Shown: positions 1 through 8,700 of the stretch, in pieces | Layout of the letters: each line of letters starts with the position of its first letter | Position numbering within the stretch: the stretch's first letter is position 1 | Assembly (NCBI RefSeq): GCF_963678165.1 | Contig: NZ_OY782755.1 | Span: 2,108,001-2,172,000 of the forward strand | Length of the DNA: 64,000 nt | Origin: an uncultured Acetobacteroides sp. | GTDB lineage: Bacteria > Bacteroidota > Bacteroidia > Bacteroidales > ZOR0009 | Direction of reading: 5' to 3' | Position numbers and translations under genes: made by a program | Notes under the pieces: model-generated | Told to the model about the DNA's origin: nothing | Database searches by the model: none | What the model saw: only the letters and a program-made list of their open reading frames with translations

Positions 1-1021
1 GGGTGGTATGCTTATATAATAGAGTCTGTTGCCTGATAGCAGCACGTTATCCCCTCTTGGGAGGGGTGTAGGGGTGGGTTCTTTCTTTTTTCATTTCGTT
101 GGTTGGTTTTTGTTTTAATGAGACGGGTTTCAATCCCGTCTCTACGGGTGTTGTCTTCCATCTCCTTTCATTTCTTTGTGCCCAAAGAAACGAAACAAAG
201 AAAGGCTATCGTGGCTTAACTCGCAGACTTCGGCGTGGGGTGTTCTTCGTCTATATAGGTTTGCACGCGCATTGGAACTTTACGTCTTATTTGGAATTGT
301 GATCGCTTCGTCCGCTTCGAACAGAACCCACGACGGAGATGGTGTGGCCAAGGCCACGGTGTTTACGGAGGGAGGTGGATGCTTTACGTGTGATTTGTTT
401 GCCGTTGGGTGGTATGCTTATATAATAGAGTCTGTTGCCTGATAGCAGCACGTTATCCCCTCTTGGGAGGGGTGTAGGGGTGGGTTCTTTCTTTTTTCAT
501 TTCGTAGGTTGGTTTTTGTTTTAATGAGACGGGTTTGAAACCCGTCTCTACGGGCGTTGTCTTTTACCTCTTTTCATTTCTTTGTGCCCAAAGAAACGAA
601 ACAAAGAAAGGCTGTCGTGGCTTAACTCGCAGACTTCGGCGTGGGGCGTTCTTATTATTCTATAAAGGTTTGTACGCGCATTGGACCTTTGCGCCTTACG
701 TGGAATTGTGATCGCTTCGTCCGCTTCGAACAGAACCCACGACGGAGATGGTGTGGCTAAGGCCACGGTGTTTACGTTGGATGCTTTGCTTATATAAAAA
801 CGTCTGTTGTAAGATAGCAGCACGTTATCCCCTCTTGGGAGGGGTGTAGGGGTGGGTTCTTTCTTTTTCCATTTCGTAGGTTGGTTTTTGTTTTATTGAA
901 AAGGATCTGAATCCCGTCTCTACGGGTGTTGTCTTCCACCTCTTTTCATTTCTTTGTACCCAAAGAGACGAAACAAAGAAAGGCTGTCGTGGCTTAACTC
1001 GCAGACTTCGCCGTGGGGTGC
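1..1021. repeat. Long tandem direct repeat, about 2.5 copies, cut by window edge
   Basis: Three imperfect copies of one block lie head to tail. Copy 1 begins at or before position 1, copy 2 starts at 407 (period 406), and copy 3 is aligned 372 bp later from about 780 and ends near 1021. Each contains a GC-rich imperfect palindrome (CCCCTCTTGGGAGGGG, near 51, 457 and 830), the phrase AGACGGG...CCCGTCTCTACGGG, and a stretch around GAAACGAAACAAAGAAAGGC. Short reading frames here are in different frames in different copies and resemble no protein I know, so I treat the block as non-coding. The left boundary is not visible. Confidence 0.85.
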
Positions 1022-1038
1022 TAACCGTTTCGCAATTC

Positions 1039-1281
1039 CGACTCACCCCCAATCCCCCTCTCTCCGAATGGCATTAGAATGCCTGCTCATGCCGTAAGCA
1101 CCTACTTGCCATTCGCAAAGAGGGGGCAGCGGCATGGATATAAGCTGCAGCCTAATCGGAGCGCTGAAGTCCCCTCTTTTAGCCGAGCAGGCGTCGCCTG
1201 AGAAAAAGAGGCAGAAGCCGCAACGTTCTTTTATTGGTTAACCAACCATTCGGCTAAGAGAGGGGGTTTAGGGGGGAGTCG
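1039..1281. mobile_element. MITE-like element with about 33-bp terminal inverted repeats
   Basis: The left end (CGACTCACCCCCAATCCCCC then TCTCT and CCGAATGG, to 1071) is repeated inverted at the right end (CCATTCGG from 1246 through AGAGAGGGGG to GAGTCG at 1281). The interior is about 170 bp with no reading frame of note. No target duplication is obvious. The C-rich/G-rich arms resemble those of the 8697-8850 element, so they may be one family. The following stretch to the promoter at 1446 shows nothing recognisable. Confidence 0.6.
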
Positions 1282-1445
1282 AAAATAAGCATGCCATAAG
1301 TACTTCCTTTAAGAATGGTATCTCTTAGCTTGATGGCTATGGGTGTATGGGTGGGGTGTAAATTGGGGGTAGGAAAAGGCTCTGTGTTCTCTGCATTTTC
1401 GTGCCTCCGTGGCTCTTTGCTTAAGAATTACCTCTGAGGCTCGGG

Positions 1446-1476
1446 TTTGGTGTATTCGTAGATAATGCTATTTTTG
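1446..1476 (+). promoter_or_regulatory. Bacteroidota-type promoter for the 1524 gene
   Basis: TTTG at 1446-1449, 19 bp, then TATTTTTG at 1469-1476. This fits the -33/-7 pattern (TTTG/TAnnTTTG) of the primary sigma factor in Bacteroidota and lies about 47 bp before the start codon at 1524. Confidence 0.6.
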
Positions 1477-1523
1477 TTTTACTAAGCATTTAGAATCATC
1501 TATAACTAATAATACCTATAGCT

Positions 1524-2261
1524 ATGGCAAATAGTATGCTTCTTGTCGAAAGGTTTATTCGGATGTATGGGCTCGATGCCGATCCCTGCAGCAGGTCGGT
1601 ACAGGAATGGGTACAGGGCGTTAACGAGGTAGCCCGGGAGGCGGCTATGCTGGTAGCAGTTTGCGATCTTACGCAGGAGCGATACTGCTTTCAGGAGTCC
1701 TACTTACCCGTGCTGGACTACTTGGCCCATCGCTCCATCTCGCTTAAGGAGCTAAAGATGCTGATACACGAGGGAGAGCACAAGCATTTTACCAATGCCT
1801 TACATTTTGGGCTTTCGTTCTTCGTGAAAAATCAGCTGGAGGATGTTGGTCGCTTGGAGCTGAACTTCGAGTGCCGGATGCGCGATAAGAGCTACGGGTA
1901 CCACAATGTGCATTTTAAGTATAGGGTAATGAGGGGCAAGCTGCCGGGACAGCAGCCTGTGCTGGTGCTTCGGATTGCGGCCATCAGGCGGATGAGGGTA
2001 TGCATCCCTCCTAAGGCTGTCTACATTGTGGATGTGGTTAGCAAGCTTATCGTAAAGGCTATTGGTCCAAACCGGCTGAAAAACTACGAAATTGAGCATT
2101 ATCGGCATCTTAAGCTGGGGAATAACCTAAGCGAGGCAGCCGATAAGGCTGGCGTATCGTACAGCTCCATTAAGCGATACCGCCAGAACCTATACTTTAA
2201 AACGGAAACCTCATCGGATATGCAGCTGGGGGCGGTGCTCGAATCGATGAATTTAAACTAA
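1524..2261 (+). CDS. PAS-like / degenerate HTH regulator-like protein
   Basis: 245 aa, not confidently assigned to a named family. The layout resembles the Bacteroidota PAS-LuxR type: an N-terminal sensor-like region (about 1-150) and a C-terminal helix-turn-helix-like segment (about 180-228) containing NNLSEAADKAGVSYSSIKRY, which reads as 'scattered determinants, then stepwise recognition helix'. The classic LuxR signature (KLTxRExEVL) is degraded to LKNYEIEHYRHLKLG. No signal peptide or membrane span. It stands alone between repeat DNA and the hxs island with its own promoter. Role in controlling hxs is possible from position only; there is an 825-bp gap between them. Confidence 0.5.
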   Translation: MANSMLLVERFIRMYGLDADPCSRSVQEWVQGVNEVAREAAMLVAVCDLTQERYCFQESYLPVLDYLAHRSISLKELKMLIHEGEHKHFTNALHFGLSFFVKNQLEDVGRLELNFECRMRDKSYGYHNVHFKYRVMRGKLPGQQPVLVLRIAAIRRMRVCIPPKAVYIVDVVSKLIVKAIGPNRLKNYEIEHYRHLKLGNNLSEAADKAGVSYSSIKRYRQNLYFKTETSSDMQLGAVLESMNLN

Positions 2262-2336
2262 GTTGTTATGCTGTTGGCTTAATGTGTATTGGCTATGATT
2301 AAGGTTGTGGAATTGCCTTCTTTTATTGCAACTTAA

Positions 2337-2580
2337 GATAAAATTGAGCCAGAATAGTGCTATTTTGAGGTAGATCTACTTTGTTTCACTCGAACTTTTG
2401 GTAATGTTGGGTTAGAATAACGTTCTCTTGCAGTAGAATTGTATTATTTCGCTTCATTTTTAGGTAATACTAGATTAATATGGTGTTCTCTCGCTGTAGA
2501 ATTATCTTTTTTACTCGAACTTTAGGTAATTCTAGGGTAGAATAGTGTTCTCTTGTCGTAGAATTACCCTCTTTCGGATT
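2337..2580. repeat. Tandem array, 62-63 bp units, about 4 copies
   Basis: The anchor GTAGA recurs at 2370, 2433, 2496 and 2558 (steps 63, 63, 62) and GGTAAT at 2400, 2463 and 2525. Units contain ACTCGAACTTT...GGTAAT...TTAGAATA...GTTCTCTTG..GTAGAATT with 10-20% divergence. No coding frame. The rest of the gap, from 2580 to 3086, is AT-rich with no clear gene or repeat. Confidence 0.8.
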
Positions 2581-3086
2581 AGATTTTCATGTGAGAGTAA
2601 TTAATTCTTACTGATCACATGTAGTTCACATGGTAGATTTTCATCTACTTTGGTGAATTTGCAGATTTATGCTCGTTTTTTTTGAGGGATCAAAAGAAAT
2701 AGAAAAATCTTTTAATAAATATGTGGGGATAAAACAGACTGTGGGTATGGCATTGTAAAACCGATACCTAGTAACGATGAAATGTGAAACTTGATTAATA
2801 TAAAGAATTATATAACCCATTAGTAGTAAATATAATAGTTGCTTTAAATGTGAAAATTGATTTAATGGTGTTAATTGAACAATATTATTATTACTTTAGT
2901 GGCTTACACGATATCTGTATTGTTAGAATTATTTTAAACTATGTAAATGATAGTCTTTGAAAGTTGATTAAATGTAATTGTTTGAATTTGAGTATATTAT
3001 AAATATTGCAGAAAGATGATTGTCTTATTTTATTGAGGATTTGATGTAGAGATAAAAACGAATTTTCAACCATAAAAGTTAAGATC

Positions 3087-3740
3087 ATGAAACTAAAACA
3101 CATCAAAATTTTAAAAAGTATTTTTCTTTCATCTGTAGCATCATTAGTATCAACGGAATCAAATGCTACAATTTATGACTTGGAAAAAATAGATTTAAAC
3201 AATGAATGTGAAAGTTCTAGTATTTCAGGGACGAAAAAAACTGAGCTAAGTCCAAAATTAGTTATAACATTCAATAATGATGATACTTATACTACTATGG
3301 CACATAGGAGCCATAGTTCACATAGCTCCCATTCATCTCATAGTTCTCATTATTCTAGTTATAATTCTACGGAAAGTACTTCATATCCGACAACAACACC
3401 AACAAGTTATACGCCTTCTACTTCCACAAATAGGAATAGTTCCACTCAGAGTGGATCATATCAAACAACATCAAATACAACATATAACACATCAAGTAAA
3501 GAATCTCAATTAAAACTTGGCGATAGAGTTTTGAAAAGAGGTATGATTGGTTCTGATGTTGAAGAGTTAATTAATCTGCTGGTTTTGAAAGGGTATTTTG
3601 TAAAGGATAATCCTGAGAAGATAATTTACAATGAATTTAATCTTAATGTAGAAATTGCTGTTATTAATTTCCAAAAAAACAAAGGACTTATAGTTGATGG
3701 AATTGTAGGATCAGAAATGATTTATTGTCTCAAAAAATAG
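3087..3740 (+). CDS. hxsA: His-Xaa-Ser repeat protein HxsA, predicted substrate of the radical-SAM pair
   Basis: 217 aa. An N-terminal signal-like segment (KILKSIFLSSVASLVS, to about residue 26) predicts export. Residues 73-91 read HRSHSSHSSHSSHSSHYSS: six His at i+3 spacing, each followed by X-Ser, matching the HxsA family signature. A Ser/Thr/Tyr-rich linker follows (about 92-140), then a peptidoglycan-binding-like domain (about 145-217; LKRGMIGSDVEEL, FQKNKGLIVDGIVGSE). Known of the family: always found with HxsB, HxsC and HxsD and predicted to be modified in the His/Ser block; product unknown. It is followed 3 bp later by hxsD. Very AT-rich compared with flanking genes. Confidence 0.9.
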   Translation: MKLKHIKILKSIFLSSVASLVSTESNATIYDLEKIDLNNECESSSISGTKKTELSPKLVITFNNDDTYTTMAHRSHSSHSSHSSHSSHYSSYNSTESTSYPTTTPTSYTPSTSTNRNSSTQSGSYQTTSNTTYNTSSKESQLKLGDRVLKRGMIGSDVEELINLLVLKGYFVKDNPEKIIYNEFNLNVEIAVINFQKNKGLIVDGIVGSEMIYCLKK

Positions 3741-3743
3741 GAT

Positions 3744-4097
3744 ATGATTGAGTTTATTCAAATTGATGATAGAACAGTTCAAGTTAAGATTGATAGTAGT
3801 ATTTTCAATGAACAAGTAATTACTAAAAGTTTATATTGGCTCAGCGAAAATTATAATATATATCAAATGTTATCAGAAAGGATATTCGTTGTAAAATTTG
3901 AAATTAAACATGGATTACTTTTTGAAAATAATGTTGAAGTTTTGAAATCTTGTTTAAGTCAATATTTAATTGATTTTAAAACAAGAGATATAATAAATAA
4001 AGAAACAAAGAATATTAGAGAAATACTTTTAATAAAAGCATTTGCGAATAATGATGAATTTGAAGATTATAATTTAATTGATAATGAGCAAAAATAG
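3744..4097 (+). CDS. hxsD: His-Xaa-Ser system protein HxsD
   Basis: 117 aa. It has no catalytic motif I recognise. Identification rests on position (between hxsA and the two radical-SAM genes, 3 bp after one and 6 bp before the next), on size, and on a conserved-looking C-terminal stretch YLIDFKTRD...IREILLIKAFA that resembles the family's C-terminal motif. In peptide-modifying radical-SAM systems small partner proteins often bind the precursor; a similar carrier or recognition role is an inference. Cytosolic, no signal peptide. Same AT-rich base composition as hxsA, B and C. Confidence 0.75.
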   Translation: MIEFIQIDDRTVQVKIDSSIFNEQVITKSLYWLSENYNIYQMLSERIFVVKFEIKHGLLFENNVEVLKSCLSQYLIDFKTRDIINKETKNIREILLIKAFANNDEFEDYNLIDNEQK

Positions 4098-4103
4098 TGT
4101 AAA

Positions 4104-5510
4104 ATGAATTATTATCTATTACCTTTTAGATTTGAAAGATTAGGAGATTATGAAATATTAGTAAATGAAGTAGGTGATTACTTGATATGTTTAGCAGGAA
4201 CATCTAAGAGAATTGTAGAAAGACAAGTGTCTGAAAATGATGAGTTGTACAAAGACTTGATATCGAATCACTTTATATCTACAAAACCAATTCCTAAATT
4301 AGTTGATAATCTTGCAGCTAGATATAGAACAAAAAAGGCTTTTCTAGATAATTTTACGGCTTTACATATTTTTGTAATGACAATTAGATGTAATCAAAAT
4401 TGTTTATATTGTCAAGCATCTAGTAAAGAATGTAATCAAACTATTTATGATATTAGTTATGAAACATTAGATTATGGAATAAATTTAATGTTTCAATCTC
4501 CATCGCCTCATTTAACTATGGAATTTCAGGGAGGAGAACCAACTCTTGTTTTTGATAAAATAGAATATGCAATTGAAAAATGTGAAAAAATAAATGATTC
4601 TAAAAATAAGCATATAATATATGTAATATGTACAAATTCTGTTTCTTTAAGCAGTGATATGCTTTCTTTATGTAAGAAATATAACGTTCTTATTTCTACT
4701 TCACTTGATGGTCCAGAATTTGTTCATAATCAAAATAGGGGGAAAAAAGATAGTTACGAAAAGGTTTTATGTGGTATTAAAAATGTTAGAAATGAGTTGG
4801 GTGATAATAAAGTATCTGCATTAATGACTACTTCTAGATTATCACTGAATTATCCAAAAGAAATAGTTGATTCCTATATTGAAAATGGATTTTCAAATAT
4901 ATTTTTACGATCATTAAATCCATATGGTTTAGTTTATGAAAATGATAATTGGGATGATTATTATAGTCAATTTATTGAATTTTATAAAATATCATTAGAC
5001 TATATTATTAAAAAAAATAAAGAAGGTATTTATTTTGAAGAAAGTTTTACTACTTTAATTTTAAAGAAAATCCTCACTCCATTTTCTATAGGATTTGTAG
5101 ATCTACAATCTCCTGCAGGTTTAATAAATTCTGTTGTTGTCTACAATTATGATGGTTATGTTTATGCATCTGATGAATCCAGAATGTTAGCCGAGCACGA
5201 AGATTTTACTTTCAGATTAGGAAGTGTAAAAGATCGATATCTTGATTTATTTTATGGAAAGAAAACTTTGGAAATAGCAAATACATGGGCCAATGAATCT
5301 TTAGCAGGATGCTCAGACTGTGCCTTTCAAGCATATTGTGGTGCAGATCCTGTACGAAATTATACAACACAGAATGATATGGAAGGATTTCGGCCAACAT
5401 CATTTTTATGTAAAAAAAATAAATCAATAATTAAGCATATATTTTCTTTAATAATTAATCGAAATGAAGAAGTAATGCCTGTGTTTAAATCATGGTTAAA
5501 TAATAATTGA
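4104..5510 (+). CDS. hxsB: His-Xaa-Ser system radical-SAM maturase HxsB
   Basis: 468 aa. The radical-SAM [4Fe-4S] site is C96-x3-C100-x2-C103 (RCNQNCLYC), followed by the SAM-binding FQGGEPTL motif. The C-terminus carries C403, C406, C412 and C436 (CSDCAFQAYCGAD...C), a SPASM-like pattern that probably binds an auxiliary Fe-S cluster, as in peptide-modifying maturases such as anSME. The first 90 residues have no clear motif. Expected reaction: SAM cleavage to the 5'-deoxyadenosyl radical, then hydrogen abstraction from the HxsA His/Ser block; the exact chemistry is unknown. Starts 6 bp after hxsD. Confidence 0.88.
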   Translation: MNYYLLPFRFERLGDYEILVNEVGDYLICLAGTSKRIVERQVSENDELYKDLISNHFISTKPIPKLVDNLAARYRTKKAFLDNFTALHIFVMTIRCNQNCLYCQASSKECNQTIYDISYETLDYGINLMFQSPSPHLTMEFQGGEPTLVFDKIEYAIEKCEKINDSKNKHIIYVICTNSVSLSSDMLSLCKKYNVLISTSLDGPEFVHNQNRGKKDSYEKVLCGIKNVRNELGDNKVSALMTTSRLSLNYPKEIVDSYIENGFSNIFLRSLNPYGLVYENDNWDDYYSQFIEFYKISLDYIIKKNKEGIYFEESFTTLILKKILTPFSIGFVDLQSPAGLINSVVVYNYDGYVYASDESRMLAEHEDFTFRLGSVKDRYLDLFYGKKTLEIANTWANESLAGCSDCAFQAYCGADPVRNYTTQNDMEGFRPTSFLCKKNKSIIKHIFSLIINRNEEVMPVFKSWLNNN

Positions 5511-5512
5511 AT

Positions 5513-6628
5513 ATGCTGAATAAGACAATTAAATGTTTACAACATAATATATCTCACGAAGTGTTGATGATATATTCAAATAATCAATTGCTTAATGGAT
5601 ATTGTTTTGTTGACGGGTTGTCTGACCAATTTGAAATTCAACTTGAGTTTGAACATGATAAATTAAAATTCTGTTGGAGGTATATATTAATTAATAAGAA
5701 TGATTTTGATTATTTTGTTGATGGTGATATATTGTTATTTCGACCAAACGGTACAATACGAATTGTTTATTGTAATAATTCTAATGATAATGTATTATTC
5801 CTTACAGAGCAATGCAATAACCATTGTTTAATGTGTTCTCAACCTCCACAAATGAAAAATGATATTAATTATTACTATTGGCTTAATACTAGATTAATAG
5901 AATTAATTCCAGATAATTTATCAAGAATAGGAATAACAGGAGGCGAACCCACACTATTGAAAAATGGATTAATTGACATTCTGAATAATATAAAAAATAA
6001 ATTTAAAAATATTGATATACAGTTATTGTCAAATGGGAGAAATTTTGAAGATATTAATTATGTTCATAGTATTTATAATATTGAATTGGAAAAATTATTG
6101 ATTGGAATTCCTCTTCATTCAGATTTTTATAAAGATCATGATTATATTGCGCAATCAGAAGATGCATATAATCAAACTTTAAAAGGATTGTATAACTTAG
6201 CTAAATATGATTTTAACATTGAATTGAGAATAGTAATAAATAAAATTAACAAAGACAGATTAAACAATATCTCAAATTTTATTTTTAGAAATCTACCTTT
6301 TGTTAAACATGTTTCATTCATGGGTATGGAATATATTGGTTTTGTTCCTAAAAACAAAGAGAAAATATGGATTGATCCTGTTGAATATAAAGAAGAACTT
6401 AAGAAATCTGTTTTGAACTTATCTTCATTGGGAATGAATGTTTCAATATTTAATTTGCCTCTTTGTTTATTAGATAAAAGTCTTTATTCATACTCAAAAA
6501 AATCCATTTCTGATTGGAAGATTAAGTATTTTGATATTTGTGATGAATGTATCTTAAGACATGATTGTGGAGGTGATTTTGAAACTTCATTGCAATATAG
6601 TTGTAATATTAAACCTGTATGTATTTAA
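5513..6628 (+). CDS. hxsC: His-Xaa-Ser system radical-SAM maturase HxsC
   Basis: 371 aa from the ATG at 5513, two bases after the hxsB stop; a TTG at 5507 would overlap hxsB by 4 bp and is a less likely start. Radical-SAM site C101-x3-C105-x2-C108 (CNNHCLMC) with GITGGEPTL downstream. C-terminal cysteines C343, C346, C352, C364 and C370 suggest another auxiliary cluster. HxsB and HxsC are clearly different proteins, so the pair probably carries out two steps, or one acts with the other on the same peptide. Last gene of the island; the next gene is convergent. Product unknown. Confidence 0.88.
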   Translation: MLNKTIKCLQHNISHEVLMIYSNNQLLNGYCFVDGLSDQFEIQLEFEHDKLKFCWRYILINKNDFDYFVDGDILLFRPNGTIRIVYCNNSNDNVLFLTEQCNNHCLMCSQPPQMKNDINYYYWLNTRLIELIPDNLSRIGITGGEPTLLKNGLIDILNNIKNKFKNIDIQLLSNGRNFEDINYVHSIYNIELEKLLIGIPLHSDFYKDHDYIAQSEDAYNQTLKGLYNLAKYDFNIELRIVINKINKDRLNNISNFIFRNLPFVKHVSFMGMEYIGFVPKNKEKIWIDPVEYKEELKKSVLNLSSLGMNVSIFNLPLCLLDKSLYSYSKKSISDWKIKYFDICDECILRHDCGGDFETSLQYSCNIKPVCI

Positions 6629-6802
6629 AATAAATTTGATATTTATGATTTTATTACGCATAAAATATTGTAAGTGATAGATATTTATTTGTTTGTAATT
6701 GTATTTCTAAAGTAAACAACTAGATTAAATCTGTTTATAATGTATTTATATATAGATACAACTTGCCGTAAATGTAAAATTTGATATATAGGGTTTTATA
6801 CC

Positions 6803-8419
6803 CTAAAACCTCGCCAACTTTTCCAACCTAATAATACTTTGTTTTACTGGATGGGTAAACTCCAGGTATTCGGCATGGAGGTAAAGGCGGTTAGCCTTGG
6901 AGCCGTAGAGTTCGTCGCCAACAATGGGGCAGCATAACCCGTGGGGATGAGCGGCGTGTACCCTTAGCTGGTGGGTACGGCCGGTTAGCGGGTAAAAGGC
7001 TACGCGAGTTTGGCCGTTGCGGCGTTCTAGCACCTGGTAATTGGTTGTGGAGGGCTTGCCGTGTTGGTGGCACACCATCTGTCGGGGCCTGTCGAGTGGA
7101 TTGAGGATAAGGGGGAGATTTACGGTGCCCTCGTTGCTATGTAGCATGCCCTCGAGGATGGCAATGTAGCGCTTCCGTACCCTGCGCTGCTCGAACTGCG
7201 ACTGCAGCTGCTTGTACACCTCCTTGTTCTTTGCAATAAGCAGCAGGCCGGAGGTGGCCATGTCGAGCCGATGTACCAAAAAGGCTTCGCGCCCCTGTAG
7301 CAGCTCGCTTGCGAGCTCCACCGCCGATTTGTCGCCTGTCTTACCTGGGGCTGAGAGCATACCTGCGGGCTTATTGATTACCAGCAGCCAATTGTCCTCG
7401 TAGATAACCTCGAGGGATAGGGGAGTGAGGCTTTCGTTTTTCTTTTCGGGATGCTTTACGGCCATACCATGTAGCATGTGGGCCAAGATGGGATCACACT
7501 TACCCTTGCAAGGGGGATAGTAGTGGCCGTGGTGGCGGATTTCCGTTTTAGGAGAGCTGCCCCACCAGAACTCGGCCATGGCAATGGGGGTAAGGCTGTT
7601 GGCAAATGCGTACTGAAGCAGCTTAGGGCCAGCACACTCTCCAGTTCCTCCGGGAGGAACCCGCTGGGCGGTATTCGCAAAGATCTCTACCAGTCCTTTA
7701 GCCTCGCCGCGTATGTTTAGCAACTGAAACTCGTCGAAGAGCCGTTGTTGAAGATCGGCTGATAGCGCCTTTCTCTTTGACCGTAGCCCCTCTATGGGTT
7801 GGGCGTAGCGGTTGTACTCGGCTTGCAACTCGGCAATTCGGGCTGCCCATCTTTTCTCTAGCCTCTTTAGCTCGGCCTTCTCGTACTGACTTTGTCGAAC
7901 CATAGCCGTTAGCTCCTCGTCCGATGGGTTTGTGGTGCGGCGCTCTTCTCTTGCAGCCTTCGAGGCCTTTAGGGCGGCCTTTGCGGCGGCAATCGCTTCG
8001 ATGGATTGCTGCTTTGCCTGCTCTAGCTGGTTCCTTCGGTTGGTAAACTCAGGGTTTTGCTCCATCTCGGCTATTTGCCGATTTATGGAGGAGATAACCT
8101 GCTCGCCCTGCTTAAAGAAGCCGTTGGGGCTTAGCAGATCGGCTACCGGGGGAACAAAGAAGGGATGGTGGTTCTTCCCTGCCAGATTTCCAGAGAAGGC
8201 GGCAAGGTAGCCTAGTCGTCCGTTGCTTTCCTTTACCACCAAAACGCCAAACATCTTACCCTGCTGCAGCTCGTCGTGCCACTGGGCTTGCTGTTCGAGG
8301 TACGCCTTTACTTCGCCAGCTGCCAACTTGCATATAGGATGCGGTTCGCTGGTAAAGGGCGAAGGGAATTGTACGGGTAGCTCTATATGGCTGGTCTCGG
8401 TAGTAAAATGGTTGAGCAT
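6803..8419 (-). CDS. RluA-family pseudouridine synthase with long N-terminal extension
   Basis: 538 aa. The C-terminal part (about 335-538) is an RluA-type catalytic domain: INKPAGMLSAPG, then HRLDMATSGLLL with H383 and catalytic D386, and LTGRTHQLRVHAAHPHG. It converts uridine to pseudouridine in structured RNA, probably rRNA or tRNA. Typical RluA proteins are 220-320 aa; here about 330 extra residues precede the domain, including a charged coiled coil (about 110-230) and a region with GTGECAGPKLLQYAF and a HGHYYPPCKGKCDP Cys/His segment. That extension could contact substrate RNA or the ribosome (inference). Convergent with hxsC across a 174-bp gap that holds no gene. Confidence 0.88.
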   Translation of the reverse strand: MLNHFTTETSHIELPVQFPSPFTSEPHPICKLAAGEVKAYLEQQAQWHDELQQGKMFGVLVVKESNGRLGYLAAFSGNLAGKNHHPFFVPPVADLLSPNGFFKQGEQVISSINRQIAEMEQNPEFTNRRNQLEQAKQQSIEAIAAAKAALKASKAAREERRTTNPSDEELTAMVRQSQYEKAELKRLEKRWAARIAELQAEYNRYAQPIEGLRSKRKALSADLQQRLFDEFQLLNIRGEAKGLVEIFANTAQRVPPGGTGECAGPKLLQYAFANSLTPIAMAEFWWGSSPKTEIRHHGHYYPPCKGKCDPILAHMLHGMAVKHPEKKNESLTPLSLEVIYEDNWLLVINKPAGMLSAPGKTGDKSAVELASELLQGREAFLVHRLDMATSGLLLIAKNKEVYKQLQSQFEQRRVRKRYIAILEGMLHSNEGTVNLPLILNPLDRPRQMVCHQHGKPSTTNYQVLERRNGQTRVAFYPLTGRTHQLRVHAAHPHGLCCPIVGDELYGSKANRLYLHAEYLEFTHPVKQSIIRLEKLARF

Positions 8420-8423
8420 GGGG

Positions 8424-8431
8424 CAAAGGTA
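8424..8431 (-). promoter_or_regulatory. -7 box (TACCTTTG) just upstream of the RluA-type gene
   Basis: On the minus strand TACCTTTG ends 5 bp before the ATG at 8419, so transcription would start at or next to the start codon, implying a leaderless or nearly leaderless mRNA. No TTTG is seen at the -33 position. Confidence 0.4.
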
Positions 8432-8459
8432 GGTTTTTGGAGGGGATTTTGGGGTGATT

Positions 8460-8700
8460 TTAGACGTTAGACATTAGAGGCTAGATATTAGACGTTAGAT
8501 ATTCGGGGAAGAGGATGATAGAGATGCCTGATGGCTGATTTGCGCTACTGGCAAACAGAATTTGCAGCAAGGTTGATGGAGGCACCTTATTAGACGTTAG
8601 ACGTTAGACGCTAGACGCTAGACTTTCGGGGAAGAAGATCATAGAAATACCTGAGGACTGGCAAACAAGAATTGCAGCAAGATTGATGGAGGCACCTTAT
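8460..8700. repeat. Two-copy direct repeat with TTAGACG heptamers
   Basis: Two copies of a 110-130 bp block. Each begins with a run of TTAGACG/CTAGACG heptamers (8460-8500 and 8590-8623), continues with TTCGGGGAAGA.GAT.ATAGA.AT.CCTGA (8502 and 8625), and ends in GGCAAACA...GCAGCAAG.TTGATGGAGGCACCTTAT (to 8590 and 8700). The second copy is shorter by 13 bp in the middle. Non-coding. Confidence 0.8.

Noticed and set aside
99-1052. Short reading frames in the left repeat block
   Set aside because: They change frame between copies of the same repeat and match no family.
8460-8700. Direct repeat with a 123-bp step at one anchor, as part of the 41-bp class
   Set aside because: A second anchor in the same repeat steps by 110 bp, so the 123 is chance.
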